Part shown: piece after piece, positions 10,186 through 18,971 of the stretch
Layout of the letters: every line of letters starts with the position of its first letter
Numbering within the stretch: the stretch's first letter is position 1
NCBI GenBank assembly: GCA_963790405.1
Contig: CAWBOJ010000008.1
Location: forward strand, 62,001 to 126,000
DNA from: JBGSMX01 sp963790405
GTDB lineage: Bacteria > Actinomycetota > Coriobacteriia > Anaerosomatales > JAGXFU01
DNA length: 64,000 nucleotides
Direction of reading: 5' to 3'
The notes under the pieces: generated by a model
The model's input: only the letters and a program-made list of their open reading frames with translations
The model's database searches: none
What the model was told of the DNA's origin: nothing
Translations under genes and position numbers: made by a program

Positions 10186-10963
10186 ATGGCCTACAAGGTC
10201 AAGACAGCCGGCTTCGAGGGCCCGTTCGACTTGCTGCTGCATTTGGTGAGTCGGCAGAAACTCAGCGTGAACTCCATCTCGATCATCGAGGTCACCGACC
10301 AGTACCTGGAGCACATCGAGCGTTTGCGCGAGCTGGATCTCGACGTCGCGAGTGACTTTCTGCTGGTGGCGGCAACGCTGCTCGAGATCAAGGCCGCGTC
10401 GCTTCTTCCGGCCGAGGAATCGACGTACATCGGTGACGAGCTAGACGATCTAGCTCCCGAAGATGCGCGAGAGCTGCTGGTGGCCAGGCTGCTGACCTAC
10501 AAGCAGTTCAAGAACGTCGCGGGAGAGCTGAGCGCGCGCATGGAGTCCGAGTCGCGCATGCACCCGCGTCAGGCCGGGATCGAAGAGGGATTCGTCAAGC
10601 TGATGCCCGACTTTCTCGAGGGCATCACGCTGCATGGTCTGGCCGTGATCTGTGCCGACCTGATCCACAAGCGGCAGGTCTTCCTGCTGGAGGCGGAGCA
10701 TGTCGCGAGCATGCCGATACCGCTGGAACTGCACGCCGAGAGTGTCGCGCGTCGCCTGAAGCGCGAAGGTCGTCTGACGCTGAGCGAGTTCCTCGGGGAG
10801 AATCCGTACGGCCGAACTGATCGTCGTGACCTTCCTTGCGATTCTCGAGTTGTACAAGCGCGGCATGGCCGGTCTGCAGCAGGACCGGCTGTTCGACGAG
10901 ATCATCATTACGTTGCTCGATCCAGACATCGAGTACGACCCATCCGAGGAGGATGCATCGTGA
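10186..10963 (+). CDS. scpA: segregation and condensation protein A
   Basis: Kleisin subunit of the SMC condensin complex, which bridges SMC heads for chromosome segregation. ATG 10186 starts YKVKTAGFEGPFDLLLHLV, the kleisin N-terminal signature, and continues to LKREGRLTLSEFLGENPY. A +1 shift near 10810 then restores the winged-helix C-terminus (AELIVVTFLAILELYKRG ... DPDIEYDP), ending TGA at 10961-10963. The product is about 258 residues. Its stop overlaps the scpB GTG start in a GTGA, the usual coupling of the pair. Confidence 0.92.
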
Positions 10964-11640
10964 GTACTTCGTCAGACCTTCGCGGCGCGATCGAGGCGTT
11001 GCTCTTCGTCTCCGACGAGCCGGTCAGCGCTTCTCGGATGGCTCGCGTGCTCGAGTCGAGTGAGGCTTCGGTGGATGGCGTGCTGAAGGAGCTTGCCGAG
11101 GAGTATCAGGACCAGGAACGTGGGTTCCAGTTGCGTGAGGTCGCGGGAGGATGGCGCATGTTCACGCACCCCGCATATCACGAGAAGGTCGAGCAGTACG
11201 TGTTGTCGTGGGATACGCGACGGCTGTCGCAAGCGTCGCTCGAAGCACTCGCGGTCATCGCCTACCACCAGCCAGTGACGCGCGCCGGTGTGAACGCCGT
11301 GCGTGGCGTGAATTCCGAAGGTGTCATCAGCTCGCTCGTGGACAAGGGACTCGTGCGCGAGGTCGGGCGAGACAAGAATCAGGGCAACGCGATTCTGTAC
11401 GGCACGACGCGCACGTTTCTCGAGAAGTTCGGGCTCCCCGACATCGCCGAGCTGCCGCCGCTGGAGGAGTTCGCTCCCGATCCGCAGACCGAGCGTGCAA
11501 TTCGGGAGCGCCTGGGCGCGCTCGACGGTTCATCGCTTGCCGATGAGATCGCAGATGCCGAGGATCGTGCGGACGAGGAGTCGGGCGTCAGCGCCGCCGA
11601 GGAAGATCTCGAGGATAGCGACGACGAAAGCGACGAGTGA
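10960..11640 (+). CDS. scpB: segregation and condensation protein B
   Basis: Partner of ScpA in the SMC complex. GTG 10960 overlaps the scpA stop. The 226-residue product has two winged-helix domains (IEALLFVSDEPVSASRMARVL and LSQASLEALAVIAYHQPVTR, then GVNSEGVISSLVDKGLV), typical of ScpB, and a strongly acidic tail (about 35 residues rich in Glu/Asp). Because of the +1 shift in scpA, the scpA front and scpB lie in the same frame and look like one 484-codon reading frame. This is an artefact, not a fusion. Confidence 0.93.
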   Translation: MSTSSDLRGAIEALLFVSDEPVSASRMARVLESSEASVDGVLKELAEEYQDQERGFQLREVAGGWRMFTHPAYHEKVEQYVLSWDTRRLSQASLEALAVIAYHQPVTRAGVNAVRGVNSEGVISSLVDKGLVREVGRDKNQGNAILYGTTRTFLEKFGLPDIAELPPLEEFAPDPQTERAIRERLGALDGSSLADEIADAEDRADEESGVSAAEEDLEDSDDESDE

Positions 11641-11662
11641 CGTCGTGCATGACTCGGACGAT

Positions 11663-12455
11663 ATGTCGGCTCAGCACAGCAGCCGCGTGGTGCCCATGCG
11701 TCTACAGAAGTTCCTTGGCGCGGGCAGGCGTTGCTTCTCGGCGAGGCTCCGAGGATCTCATGACGGCCGGACGGGTCAGCGTGAACGGCGTCGTCGTAAC
11801 CGAACTGGGATCTCGAGTCGATCCACGAGTCGACGTTGTCACGGTCGACGGTGTCGCGGTGCATCTCGCAGACGGGCCGGTCTATCTCGTGCTGAGCAAG
11901 CCGGCCGGATATCTCACGACCATGGCGGACCCGCGTGGACGTCCGACTGTGGCCGAACTGCTCCCCGATGATGCGCCGGGGCTATTCCCGGTTGGCCGAT
12001 TGGACAAAGACACAACGGGCGTATTGCTGGTGACCACCGACGGGGAGATCGCTCATCGGCTGATGCATCCCTCGTATCACGTGCCTAAGACCTACAGAGC
12101 GACAGTGGAGGGTTCTCCGGCGGGTGCCGACCTCGAGCGTTTGCGCACGGGAATCGAACTCGACGACGGGCCGACGAAACCGGCGAAGGTTCGCCGCATA
12201 GGCGGGCACGGTTCCGGCACGAAGATCGAGATCACGATCTCAGAGGGACGTAAGCGGCAGGTGAAGCGCATGTTTGCGGCAATCGGGCATCCGGTGGTGA
12301 GTCTGCATCGCGAAGCATTCGGGCCTGTAGTACTCGACGGGCAGGAAGAGGGCACGACACGCCCGCTGAGCGCCGAAGAAGTGACGGCATTGCGTCGTGC
12401 GGCTGGGCTGGATGCCGCAGGGCATATGCTCGATGCGACCAAGAGGACGGACTAG
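11663..12455 (+). CDS. rluB: ribosomal large-subunit pseudouridine synthase B family
   Basis: Forms pseudouridine in 23S rRNA. With one inserted G removed near 11716 the protein starts M-S-A-Q-H-S-S-R-V-V-P and continues MRLQKFLARAGVASRRGSE, the S4 RNA-binding domain of the RsuA/RluB family. The catalytic motif GRLDKDTTGVLLVTTDG contains the active-site Asp. EGRKRQVKRMFAAIGHPV is the conserved C-terminal motif. ATG 11696 is an alternative start. It sits between scpB and cobU; scpAB–rluB order is common in Gram-positive bacteria and actinobacteria. RluB versus RluE/RsuA specificity is inferred from context. Confidence 0.88.
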
Positions 12456-12457
12456 CA

Positions 12458-13066
12458 ATGGGACTTGTGGTGTTCACCGGGGGGGCGCGTAGCGGCAAGT
12501 CCGCGGCTGCCCAGCGGATGGCCGAGCGGTGCGTGAGCAGCGTGTCGGTGGCGGTGTTCGGCAAAGCGGATGATGATCCGGAAATGGCCCGCCGTATCGC
12601 GAAGCATCAGGAGCAGCGCTCCGAGGAGTGGCAGCTGGTCGAAGCGATCGACTCGGTCGAATGGACGGAGCGCGTGCGCGGGGACGCGCTAGTCGTCGAC
12701 TGCCTCGGCACGCTGTTGGCGATGGTGATGGGTGAGACGCTCGCCGAGATGGGCACCGAGGAACTCACCGGGGTGTCGACGCTGCCTGACGGGTATGAGG
12801 ACGAAGTGGAGAAGCGATTCGCAGGCCTGCTTGCTTGGCTGGTGAAACGAATCGATCACACGATTGTTGTGACAAACGAGGTGGGTGAAGGAGTCGTTCC
12901 TGCCTATGCCACGGGCCGGGTGTTTCGCGACGTGCTTGGCAGGGCGAACCGCGCATTGGTCGATCGGGCAGACAAAGCGTACCTCGTTGTGACAGGACGG
13001 CTCATCGAGCTGGGGAATTTGCCAGTGGACGGCACCTGGCCCTGGCATGAGAAGGGTTGCGACTGA
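12458..13066 (+). CDS. cobU: adenosylcobinamide kinase / adenosylcobinamide-phosphate guanylyltransferase
   Basis: Phosphorylates adenosylcobinamide and transfers GMP to give AdoCbi-GDP. The 202-residue frame is intact. The P-loop GGARSGKSAAAQRMAE is at the N-terminus, VVDCLGTLLAMVMGE follows, and VVTNEVGEGVVPAYATGR is the diagnostic CobU/CobP motif. It starts 2 bases after rluB and overlaps cobT (TGATG). With the next three genes it makes the complete nucleotide-loop branch of cobalamin synthesis. No cobalamin riboswitch is visible upstream. Confidence 0.94.
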   Translation: MGLVVFTGGARSGKSAAAQRMAERCVSSVSVAVFGKADDDPEMARRIAKHQEQRSEEWQLVEAIDSVEWTERVRGDALVVDCLGTLLAMVMGETLAEMGTEELTGVSTLPDGYEDEVEKRFAGLLAWLVKRIDHTIVVTNEVGEGVVPAYATGRVFRDVLGRANRALVDRADKAYLVVTGRLIELGNLPVDGTWPWHEKGCD

Positions 13067-14127
13067 TGTACGAAGAGCAGGTGGCCGGGGTCATCGCATC
13101 GCTTGTGGTGACCGATCCAGCCGTCGAGGAGCGCGCGTGGCAGCGGCTGGACTCTCTGACCAAGCCGCCCAGGTCGCTTGGACGCCTCGAGGAACTCGCC
13201 GCGCGCGTGGCACGCGTACAGGGAAACGTGCATCCCGAGGTGGAGTATCGCGCGATCATCGTGGCGGCCGCCGATCACGGTGTGGTGGCCGAGGGTGTTT
13301 CCCCGTACCCGCAAGATGTGACCTGGCAGATGGTCGCGAATTTCGCGGCCGGAGGAGCAGCGATCAACCAGATCGCCTCGTCTGTCGACGCGGAGCTGTG
13401 GTTGGTGGATGTGGGGGTCGCGCACGAGCTGTCGCACTTTGACGAAGTGCGACATGCGAAGGTCGCCTACGGCACGAAGAACATGGCCGAGGGGCCGGCG
13501 ATGACCCGTGAGGAAGCTGCCCAAGCCGTCATGGTGGGGATTGCGCTGGCGCGTGAGGCGTGCGCCGAAGGCGTGTCGCTTCTCGGCACGGGAGAGATGG
13601 GCATTGCGAACTCAACGGCTGCAGCGGCCCTGACGGCGGCATACACGGGCGCCGAGCCGTCCGATGTGGTTGGTGCAGGGACGGGCTTGGATGCGGCTGG
13701 CGTGGCGCACAAAGCAGAGGTTGTAGGCAGAGCGCTTGCGATCAACGCGGTCGAGAAGTTGGATGCACTCGGCATTTTGGCAGCCGTGGGCGGACTGGAG
13801 ATCGCGTGCCTCGCGGGAGTTGTCATCGGTGCGACCGAACGGAAGGTGTGTGTGGTCAGCGACGGGTTCATATCCGGGGCCGCGGCTCTCGCGGCTGTGC
13901 GGATGGCGCCCGTGTGCGCCGAGTACCTGTTGCCGTCACATCGCTCCGTCGAACCTGGTCACAGCGTCGTGCTGGAGGCACTGGGACTCGAGCCGGTATT
14001 CGAGCTCGACATGCGGTTGGGCGAGGGGACCGGGGCGGCCCTGGCGTTCGGCGTGATCGATGCCGCGTGCCGCATGCTCTCGGGTATGGCCACGTTCGCC
14101 GAAGCCGGCGTTTCGAAGAAGGCTTAG
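13066..14127 (+). CDS. cobT: nicotinate-nucleotide–dimethylbenzimidazole phosphoribosyltransferase
   Basis: Makes alpha-ribazole 5'-phosphate from the lower-ligand base and NaMN. ATG 13066 overlaps the cobU stop. The 353-residue product shows LDSLTKPPRSLGRLEELA near the N-terminus, AADHGVVAEGVSPYP, GEMGIANSTAAAAL, and RLGEGTGAALAF at the C-terminus, whose Glu is the family's catalytic base. All are standard CobT motifs. The lower-ligand base used cannot be read from sequence. Confidence 0.95.
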   Translation: MYEEQVAGVIASLVVTDPAVEERAWQRLDSLTKPPRSLGRLEELAARVARVQGNVHPEVEYRAIIVAAADHGVVAEGVSPYPQDVTWQMVANFAAGGAAINQIASSVDAELWLVDVGVAHELSHFDEVRHAKVAYGTKNMAEGPAMTREEAAQAVMVGIALAREACAEGVSLLGTGEMGIANSTAAAALTAAYTGAEPSDVVGAGTGLDAAGVAHKAEVVGRALAINAVEKLDALGILAAVGGLEIACLAGVVIGATERKVCVVSDGFISGAAALAAVRMAPVCAEYLLPSHRSVEPGHSVVLEALGLEPVFELDMRLGEGTGAALAFGVIDAACRMLSGMATFAEAGVSKKA

Positions 14128-14133
14128 GGTGAC

Positions 14134-14946
14134 ATGATGGTGTTCGCGGAGATCAGACAGGCATTCTCGCTGCTCACAGCGGTGCCGATTCAAGCGGCGA
14201 GACCGAACGAGGACACGGCTGGCGATGTCGCTGCTGCGTTCCCGTTCGTCGGTCTGGCTATCGGAGTAGCGACGTGGCTCGCACTCGCGGCGATCCTCCT
14301 TGCCGAAAGCAGGTTTCTGAACCTTGTGACGGAGCCGGCCTACCTTACCCGTGCGCCCCTCGTGTTTGCCGTGTTGATCGTGACCGCCTGGGCACTCTTG
14401 TCGCGGTTTCTGCACTGGGATGGACTGGGTGACGTGGCGGATGCCTTCTGGGGCGGTCCCACGGTCGAGCGGCGGCTCGAGATCATGGCGGACAGCTCGA
14501 TAGGTGCCTTTGGTGTGACCGGTATCGTGATCGTGTTCGTGTTGTGTGTTGCCGCGCTGGGAAACCTGCTGGGGACAGCCGAACCGCTCGCCACAGGATG
14601 GTTCCTGGTCGCGGTGCCCGTCGTGGGCAGGCTGGCAGCGACGTTTGCCGCGTGGCTAGGGGTTTCGGCTCGGCCTGAAGGGCTCGGCAGTGCGGTGATG
14701 GGTCGGCCGAGTGTTGCGGGCGCGGTGTTCGGTGTCGTGACCGTTGCCGGTGCGCTCGCGCCTGTTGTGATGCTCATGGGCGTTTCGGGGGCCGTGTGGT
14801 GTGCCGCGATGATCCTCGTTGCCGCCGCCGTCCCACACCTACTGGCGAGCCGAATGGGTGGTGTGACCGGTGATGTGATGGGCGCGAGCATACTCATCAC
14901 CGAGGCGATCGGGCTGACCCTATTCGTGATGGCAGGGTGGTTCTAG
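14134..14946 (+). CDS. cobS: adenosylcobinamide-GDP ribazoletransferase (cobalamin synthase)
   Basis: Integral membrane enzyme joining AdoCbi-GDP and alpha-ribazole(-phosphate), the last assembly step. The 270-residue product has about seven hydrophobic stretches. The conserved acidic motif FLHWDGLGDVADAFWGG lies near residue 95, and GGVTGDVMGASILITE near the C-terminus is the second family motif. It lies 6 bases after cobT and ends directly before cobC. Start ATG 14134 is chosen over the adjacent ATG 14137 because of distance to the upstream stop; either is possible. Confidence 0.94.
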   Translation: MMVFAEIRQAFSLLTAVPIQAARPNEDTAGDVAAAFPFVGLAIGVATWLALAAILLAESRFLNLVTEPAYLTRAPLVFAVLIVTAWALLSRFLHWDGLGDVADAFWGGPTVERRLEIMADSSIGAFGVTGIVIVFVLCVAALGNLLGTAEPLATGWFLVAVPVVGRLAATFAAWLGVSARPEGLGSAVMGRPSVAGAVFGVVTVAGALAPVVMLMGVSGAVWCAAMILVAAAVPHLLASRMGGVTGDVMGASILITEAIGLTLFVMAGWF

Positions 14947-15546
14947 ATGCACGAGAAACAGGTTCTGCTTGTACGTCATCCTGAGACCGAAGCGAATGTC
15001 ACGGGGCGATGGGTGGGCCGGGGAAACGCGCCTTTCACAGATCACGGCAAGGCGCAGATACCGCTGATCGTGGCACAGATCGTGGGATTCGCTCCCGAGG
15101 CGATCTGGTCGAGCCCGCTTGGGCGCGCGCGTGTGCCGGCCGAGTTGGCCGCGGCAGCGCTTGAGATGGGACATACAGTCGATGATCGGCTGAGCGAGCT
15201 GGACTTCGGCCAGGCCGAGGGGCTGACGTTTGCCGAGGCCGTCGAACGCGGCATAGCGTTTGACTTCAAGGCCGAGGACACACCGGTGGCCGATGGCGGA
15301 GAGTCTCGGGGGCAGATTCGCGAACGGACCGGCGAGGTTTTGCGAGAGGCGCTCGAAGCCAGCGACCGGATAGCGGTTGTGACTCACGGCGGCGTGTTTC
15401 GCTCGGCGCTTGTGTATTTGCTCGGACTGCCACCTCGGGGGATTTGGGCGTTTCACATTCGCAATGCGCAGGTGGGGCTGGTCACGGTGGGCGAGTGGGG
15501 ATCTCAGAGCCAGTGGGCACATCTCGAGGAATTCCATCAGGCCTAG
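14947..15546 (+). CDS. cobC: histidine phosphatase, probable alpha-ribazole-5'-phosphate phosphatase
   Basis: Member of the phosphoglycerate-mutase-like histidine phosphatase superfamily, 199 residues. The catalytic motif reads LLVRHPETEANVTGRWVG: the phospho-acceptor His is present, with Pro in place of the more usual Gly (RHGET). The second His is in VVTHGGVFRSALVYLLG, and ELDFGQAEGLTFAEA is the middle motif. It follows cobS without a gap, so removal of phosphate from ribazole 5'-phosphate or cobalamin phosphate is the likely role. Function is assigned by position as much as by sequence. Confidence 0.82.
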   Translation: MHEKQVLLVRHPETEANVTGRWVGRGNAPFTDHGKAQIPLIVAQIVGFAPEAIWSSPLGRARVPAELAAAALEMGHTVDDRLSELDFGQAEGLTFAEAVERGIAFDFKAEDTPVADGGESRGQIRERTGEVLREALEASDRIAVVTHGGVFRSALVYLLGLPPRGIWAFHIRNAQVGLVTVGEWGSQSQWAHLEEFHQA

Positions 15547-15636
15547 CTTGCCCGTACGCACGCGACCTGCGACAATCCTCGAAACCCCGATGCACCAAAA
15601 CGTAGTGTGGACGCATCGGCACAAAGGAGCGCGGTC

Positions 15637-16737
15637 GTGAACTGGGAGTCGTTCATACGCAGCGAACTGGACGGTATGGTGCCGTACAGCCCTGGCCTGC
15701 GTTCGACTGAGGTTCGCGAGCGTTCCGGCAAGGACCTCATCCTCAAGCTCTCGAGCAATGAGCACCCCTGCGGGCCGTTTCCCAGCGCCATCCGTGCGAT
15801 GGAAGCGGTCCTGCCTCGGATGAATCGCTACCCCGATGGAGGAGCACGTGCGCTGCGACGTGCACTGTGCCAGAAGCTGGCCGTCGAGAACTGCCACCTC
15901 ACAATCGGCAACGGTTCGAACGAGCTTCTGCGTCTGATCGCACAGACGACTCTCGGCCACGGCGATGAGGTGGTGTTCGCGTGGCCCAGTTTCGTCGTGT
16001 ACCCGATGGTCACGCAGATGTTTGGTGCTACGGCGGTGAAGGTTCCGCTGACTGCCGAGCAGAGGCACGATCTGCCTGCGATGCTTGCGGCCATCACCGA
16101 GCGCACGAAGATCATCTTCCTGTGCAATCCGAACAACCCCACGGGCACCATCTACGACAAGGCAGCGTTCGACGAGTTCATGGCTGCGGTGCCCGATCAT
16201 GTGCTGGTCGTGCTCGACGAGGCGTACTTCGAGTTCGTCACCGATGCGAGCTACCCCGACGGTATGGACTACTTCGACGGCGTGAAGCCTCTGTGCGTTC
16301 TGCGCACGTTTTCGAAGATCTACTCGCTTGCGGGACTTCGAATCGGCTACGGCATGGTGCCCGAGCCGCTACGGCAGGCGATGGAGAAGATTCGCGAGCC
16401 GTTCAACGTCAACACGGTGGCGCAGGTTGCCGCCTACTACTCCTTGGAAGACGATGCGGAGGTCGAGCGCCGACGGCGTGAGAACCAGGAGCAGAAGACT
16501 TACGTCTATTCGGCCTTCGACCGGCTGGGTGTGCGCTACGTTCCGTCAGAGACGAATTTCGTGTATTTCGAGACGGAAAAGCCGGTTGAAGTGTTCGAGG
16601 CGCTGCTCATGGAGGGCGTCATCGCGCGCGACTTCGGAACCGCTCCGGCCTTGCGGCTCGGTATCGGCACTCCGGAGGATACTCAGACCACGATCGCGGC
16701 CTTCGACAAGGTCGCCGAGAAGCTGGGCGGCATCTAG
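15637..16737 (+). CDS. hisC: histidinol-phosphate/aromatic aminotransferase
   Basis: PLP-dependent class II aminotransferase, 366 residues. GTG 15637 is preceded by AAAGGAG six bases away; an earlier in-frame GTG at 15607 lacks a ribosome site. Motifs: LKLSSNEHPCGPFPSAI, GNGSNELL, CNPNNPTGT, VLDEAYFEF, and RTFSKIYSLAGLRIGYG with the PLP-binding Lys. No other his genes are visible; it lies between cob genes and aroF–tyrA–aroA, so it may serve tyrosine/phenylalanine transamination as well as, or instead of, histidine synthesis. CobD (threonine-phosphate decarboxylase) is a related fold and the cob neighbours make it a possible alternative, but the next genes are aromatic. Confidence 0.8.
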   Translation: MNWESFIRSELDGMVPYSPGLRSTEVRERSGKDLILKLSSNEHPCGPFPSAIRAMEAVLPRMNRYPDGGARALRRALCQKLAVENCHLTIGNGSNELLRLIAQTTLGHGDEVVFAWPSFVVYPMVTQMFGATAVKVPLTAEQRHDLPAMLAAITERTKIIFLCNPNNPTGTIYDKAAFDEFMAAVPDHVLVVLDEAYFEFVTDASYPDGMDYFDGVKPLCVLRTFSKIYSLAGLRIGYGMVPEPLRQAMEKIREPFNVNTVAQVAAYYSLEDDAEVERRRRENQEQKTYVYSAFDRLGVRYVPSETNFVYFETEKPVEVFEALLMEGVIARDFGTAPALRLGIGTPEDTQTTIAAFDKVAEKLGGI

Positions 16738-16797
16738 CTCACTTCTCGGCCACGAACCGCAAACGGCCGCGCAACGACCAAGGGGAGAGGCCGTCAC

Positions 16798-17823
16798 ATG
16801 CTAGTCATCATGAGGGACCATGCGTCCCGTGAGGAAGTCCAGCACGTTGTTGACCTGCTCGAAGAGGCAGGCGCACAGGCGCACCTGTCGGGGGGCGAGG
16901 TCAAGACCATTATCGGCGTGATCGGCGATCGGGAGACGGTCTACGGTCTCGATCTGCAAGGTCTGCCGGGCGTCGAAGAAGTCATCCGCGTCCTGAAGCC
17001 CTACAAGCTTGTGAGTCGCGATTTTCAGCCCGAAGACACGGTCGTGAAGGTGGGTCCACACGCCACGGTAGGTGGCGGGGCCGTTGCCGTGATGGCGGGG
17101 CCGTGTTCGGTCGAGTCCGAAGAGCAGATGCTCGAGGTCGCGAAGACGTGCAAAGCCGCGGGTGCCACGATGCTGCGCGGAGGCGCGTACAAACCCCGGA
17201 CGAGTCCGTACGCATTCCAGGGGCTGGGTGTGGAGGGCTTGAAGTTGCTGCGCGCAGCTGCGGACAGTGTCGAGCTCCCGGTCGTGACCGAGGTGCTCGA
17301 TGTGCGCGATGCCGAGCGTGTGGCAGAATACGCCGATGTGCTCCAGGTCGGCGCGCGCAACATGCAGAACTTCATGATGCTCGATGAACTGGGCAAGATG
17401 GGCCGACCGGTCCTGCTCAAGCGGGGGCTGTCTGCGACCATCGAAGAAGTACTCTCAGCTGCCGAGTATGTCCTCAAGGGTGGCAATCGCGATTTGATGC
17501 TGTGCGAGCGCGGTATTCGCACGTTTGAGACCTACACGCGCAACACGCTCGATCTGGCCGCAGTGGCAGCCTTGAAGCAGCTCACGCACCTGCCGGTGAT
17601 CGTGGATCCGTCGCACGCGACGGGTCGCCGGGACTTGGTTGCGATCATGTCGCGCACGGCGATCGTCGCGGGTGCTGACGGCGTGATGGTCGAGGTGCAC
17701 CCCGATCCCGAGCATGCGAAGTGCGACGGTGCACAATCGCTCACGCCTCCCGATTTCAGCGAGCTGATGTCCTCTCTGAGCCCGCTTCTCGAGCTTGAGG
17801 GCAAGAGACTCGGGTGGGATTGA
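16798..17823 (+). CDS. aroF: 3-deoxy-7-phosphoheptulonate synthase (DAHP synthase, type I-beta)
   Basis: First enzyme of the shikimate pathway: PEP + erythrose 4-phosphate to DAHP. The 341-residue protein has an N-terminal ferredoxin-like regulatory domain (residues 1-80, ending VLKPYKLVSRDF) and a TIM-barrel with AVMAGPCSVESEEQM, GGAYKPRTSPYAFQGLG, QVGARNMQNF, VLLKRGL and DPSHATGRR. The fused ferredoxin-like domain is typical of Thermotoga/Bacillus-type enzymes that are feedback-inhibited by Tyr or Phe. It overlaps tyrA (TGATG). Confidence 0.95.
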   Translation: MLVIMRDHASREEVQHVVDLLEEAGAQAHLSGGEVKTIIGVIGDRETVYGLDLQGLPGVEEVIRVLKPYKLVSRDFQPEDTVVKVGPHATVGGGAVAVMAGPCSVESEEQMLEVAKTCKAAGATMLRGGAYKPRTSPYAFQGLGVEGLKLLRAAADSVELPVVTEVLDVRDAERVAEYADVLQVGARNMQNFMMLDELGKMGRPVLLKRGLSATIEEVLSAAEYVLKGGNRDLMLCERGIRTFETYTRNTLDLAAVAALKQLTHLPVIVDPSHATGRRDLVAIMSRTAIVAGADGVMVEVHPDPEHAKCDGAQSLTPPDFSELMSSLSPLLELEGKRLGWD

Positions 17824-18971
17824 TGGGGTTCGACCGCATCTGTGTCGTGGGAGTCGGCCTGATCGGCGGCTCAATCGCGGCAGCTGCGAAGAAGTTTGCC
17901 GACGCCCCGCGCGTAGTAGGTGTCGACGTCGACTCAGAGGCGCTGGCCTACGCGCTTCGGGAGGGCATTGTCGACGAGACTGCCAATCCTGACGAGGCGT
18001 TCGAGCGCGGGTGGCTCGGTTCCGCACGGGATACGGCCGTGGATCTGGTGGTTCTCGCGACGCCGGCGCGCATTGCCGAGGAGTGGCTCGCGCGGCTCGG
18101 CGGTGCCGGCTACGGTGGAGTCGTGACTGATGTCGCCTCCACGAAGAGCGGTGTGACTGAAGCGGCGGAGCGCTGTTTGAGTGCAGACGCGCGCTTCGTG
18201 GGCGGTCATCCGATGGCCGGCTCGGAGCAAAGCGGCGTGCGGGCGGCTCGAGCGGATCTGTTCGATGGAGCCTACTACGTGCTCACTCCCACCGACGGCA
18301 CCGATGTTGAGGCGTATCGACGTCTCCACTCGTTCGTGAGCCGACTCGGAGCCCGGGTCATATCGGTCGATGCATCTGCCCACGACGAGGCGGTTGCGAT
18401 CATCAGTCACGTACCGCACGTCACCGCCTCGGCGCTTGTCGAGCTTGCGAAAGCACACGCTGGCGAAAGCGAGGAGCTTCTGCGTCTCGCTGCAGGTGGT
18501 TTCAAAGACACCACGCGGATAGCCGCCGGTAGCGCGGATCTGTGGACCGGAATCTGCCTGGACAACGCCGATGCTGTGGTCGACGGAATCGACGAACTGC
18601 GAGAGGTTCTCGGCGACTTTTCCGGACTTGTGCGAACGCGTGACGCGGATGGTGTGCGCGCGTGGCTGGCGCATGCCGCCGACGTGCGGAGAGCTCTGCC
18701 CACGCAGTGGGTGCCGGCAAGCGAGCAGCTGACCGAGCTGCTCGTGCCGATGATCGACCGTCCGGGCGTTATCAGCGAGATCACATCAGCCGTAGGCCGA
18801 ACGCGCTGCAACATCGAAGCGATCGAGATCGACCACGTTTCCGAGGATGCGGCTGTGCTCGTGCTCGTTCTTACCGATGAGGGCGACACGGAACGGCTCG
18901 TGAGAGATCTGACGGAGGCCGGCTACGATCCCGTGCTGCGTCCGCTGGATGTGGGAGGTGACGCTGAGTGA
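17823..18971 (+). CDS. tyrA: prephenate dehydrogenase with C-terminal ACT domain
   Basis: Oxidatively decarboxylates prephenate to 4-hydroxyphenylpyruvate. ATG 17823 overlaps the aroF stop. The Rossmann motif VVGVGLIGGSIAAA begins at residue 8; TDVASTKSGV and GGHPMAGSEQSGV are TyrA substrate and catalytic motifs, and SHVPHVTASALVE follows. After residue 300 an ACT domain (LTELLVPMIDRPGVISEIT) probably senses tyrosine. 382 residues. It overlaps aroA by GTGA. Confidence 0.94.
   Translation: MGFDRICVVGVGLIGGSIAAAAKKFADAPRVVGVDVDSEALAYALREGIVDETANPDEAFERGWLGSARDTAVDLVVLATPARIAEEWLARLGGAGYGGVVTDVASTKSGVTEAAERCLSADARFVGGHPMAGSEQSGVRAARADLFDGAYYVLTPTDGTDVEAYRRLHSFVSRLGARVISVDASAHDEAVAIISHVPHVTASALVELAKAHAGESEELLRLAAGGFKDTTRIAAGSADLWTGICLDNADAVVDGIDELREVLGDFSGLVRTRDADGVRAWLAHAADVRRALPTQWVPASEQLTELLVPMIDRPGVISEITSAVGRTRCNIEAIEIDHVSEDAAVLVLVLTDEGDTERLVRDLTEAGYDPVLRPLDVGGDAE

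Noticed and set aside
10186..11640. A single 484-codon scpA–scpB frame.
   Set aside because: The conserved ScpA C-terminus lies in another frame from 10810 to 10963; the fusion is produced by a +1 base in scpA.
12300..12458. Cobalamin riboswitch ahead of cobUTSC.
   Set aside because: The gap between rluB and cobU is only 2 bases and no B12-box sequence is visible nearby.
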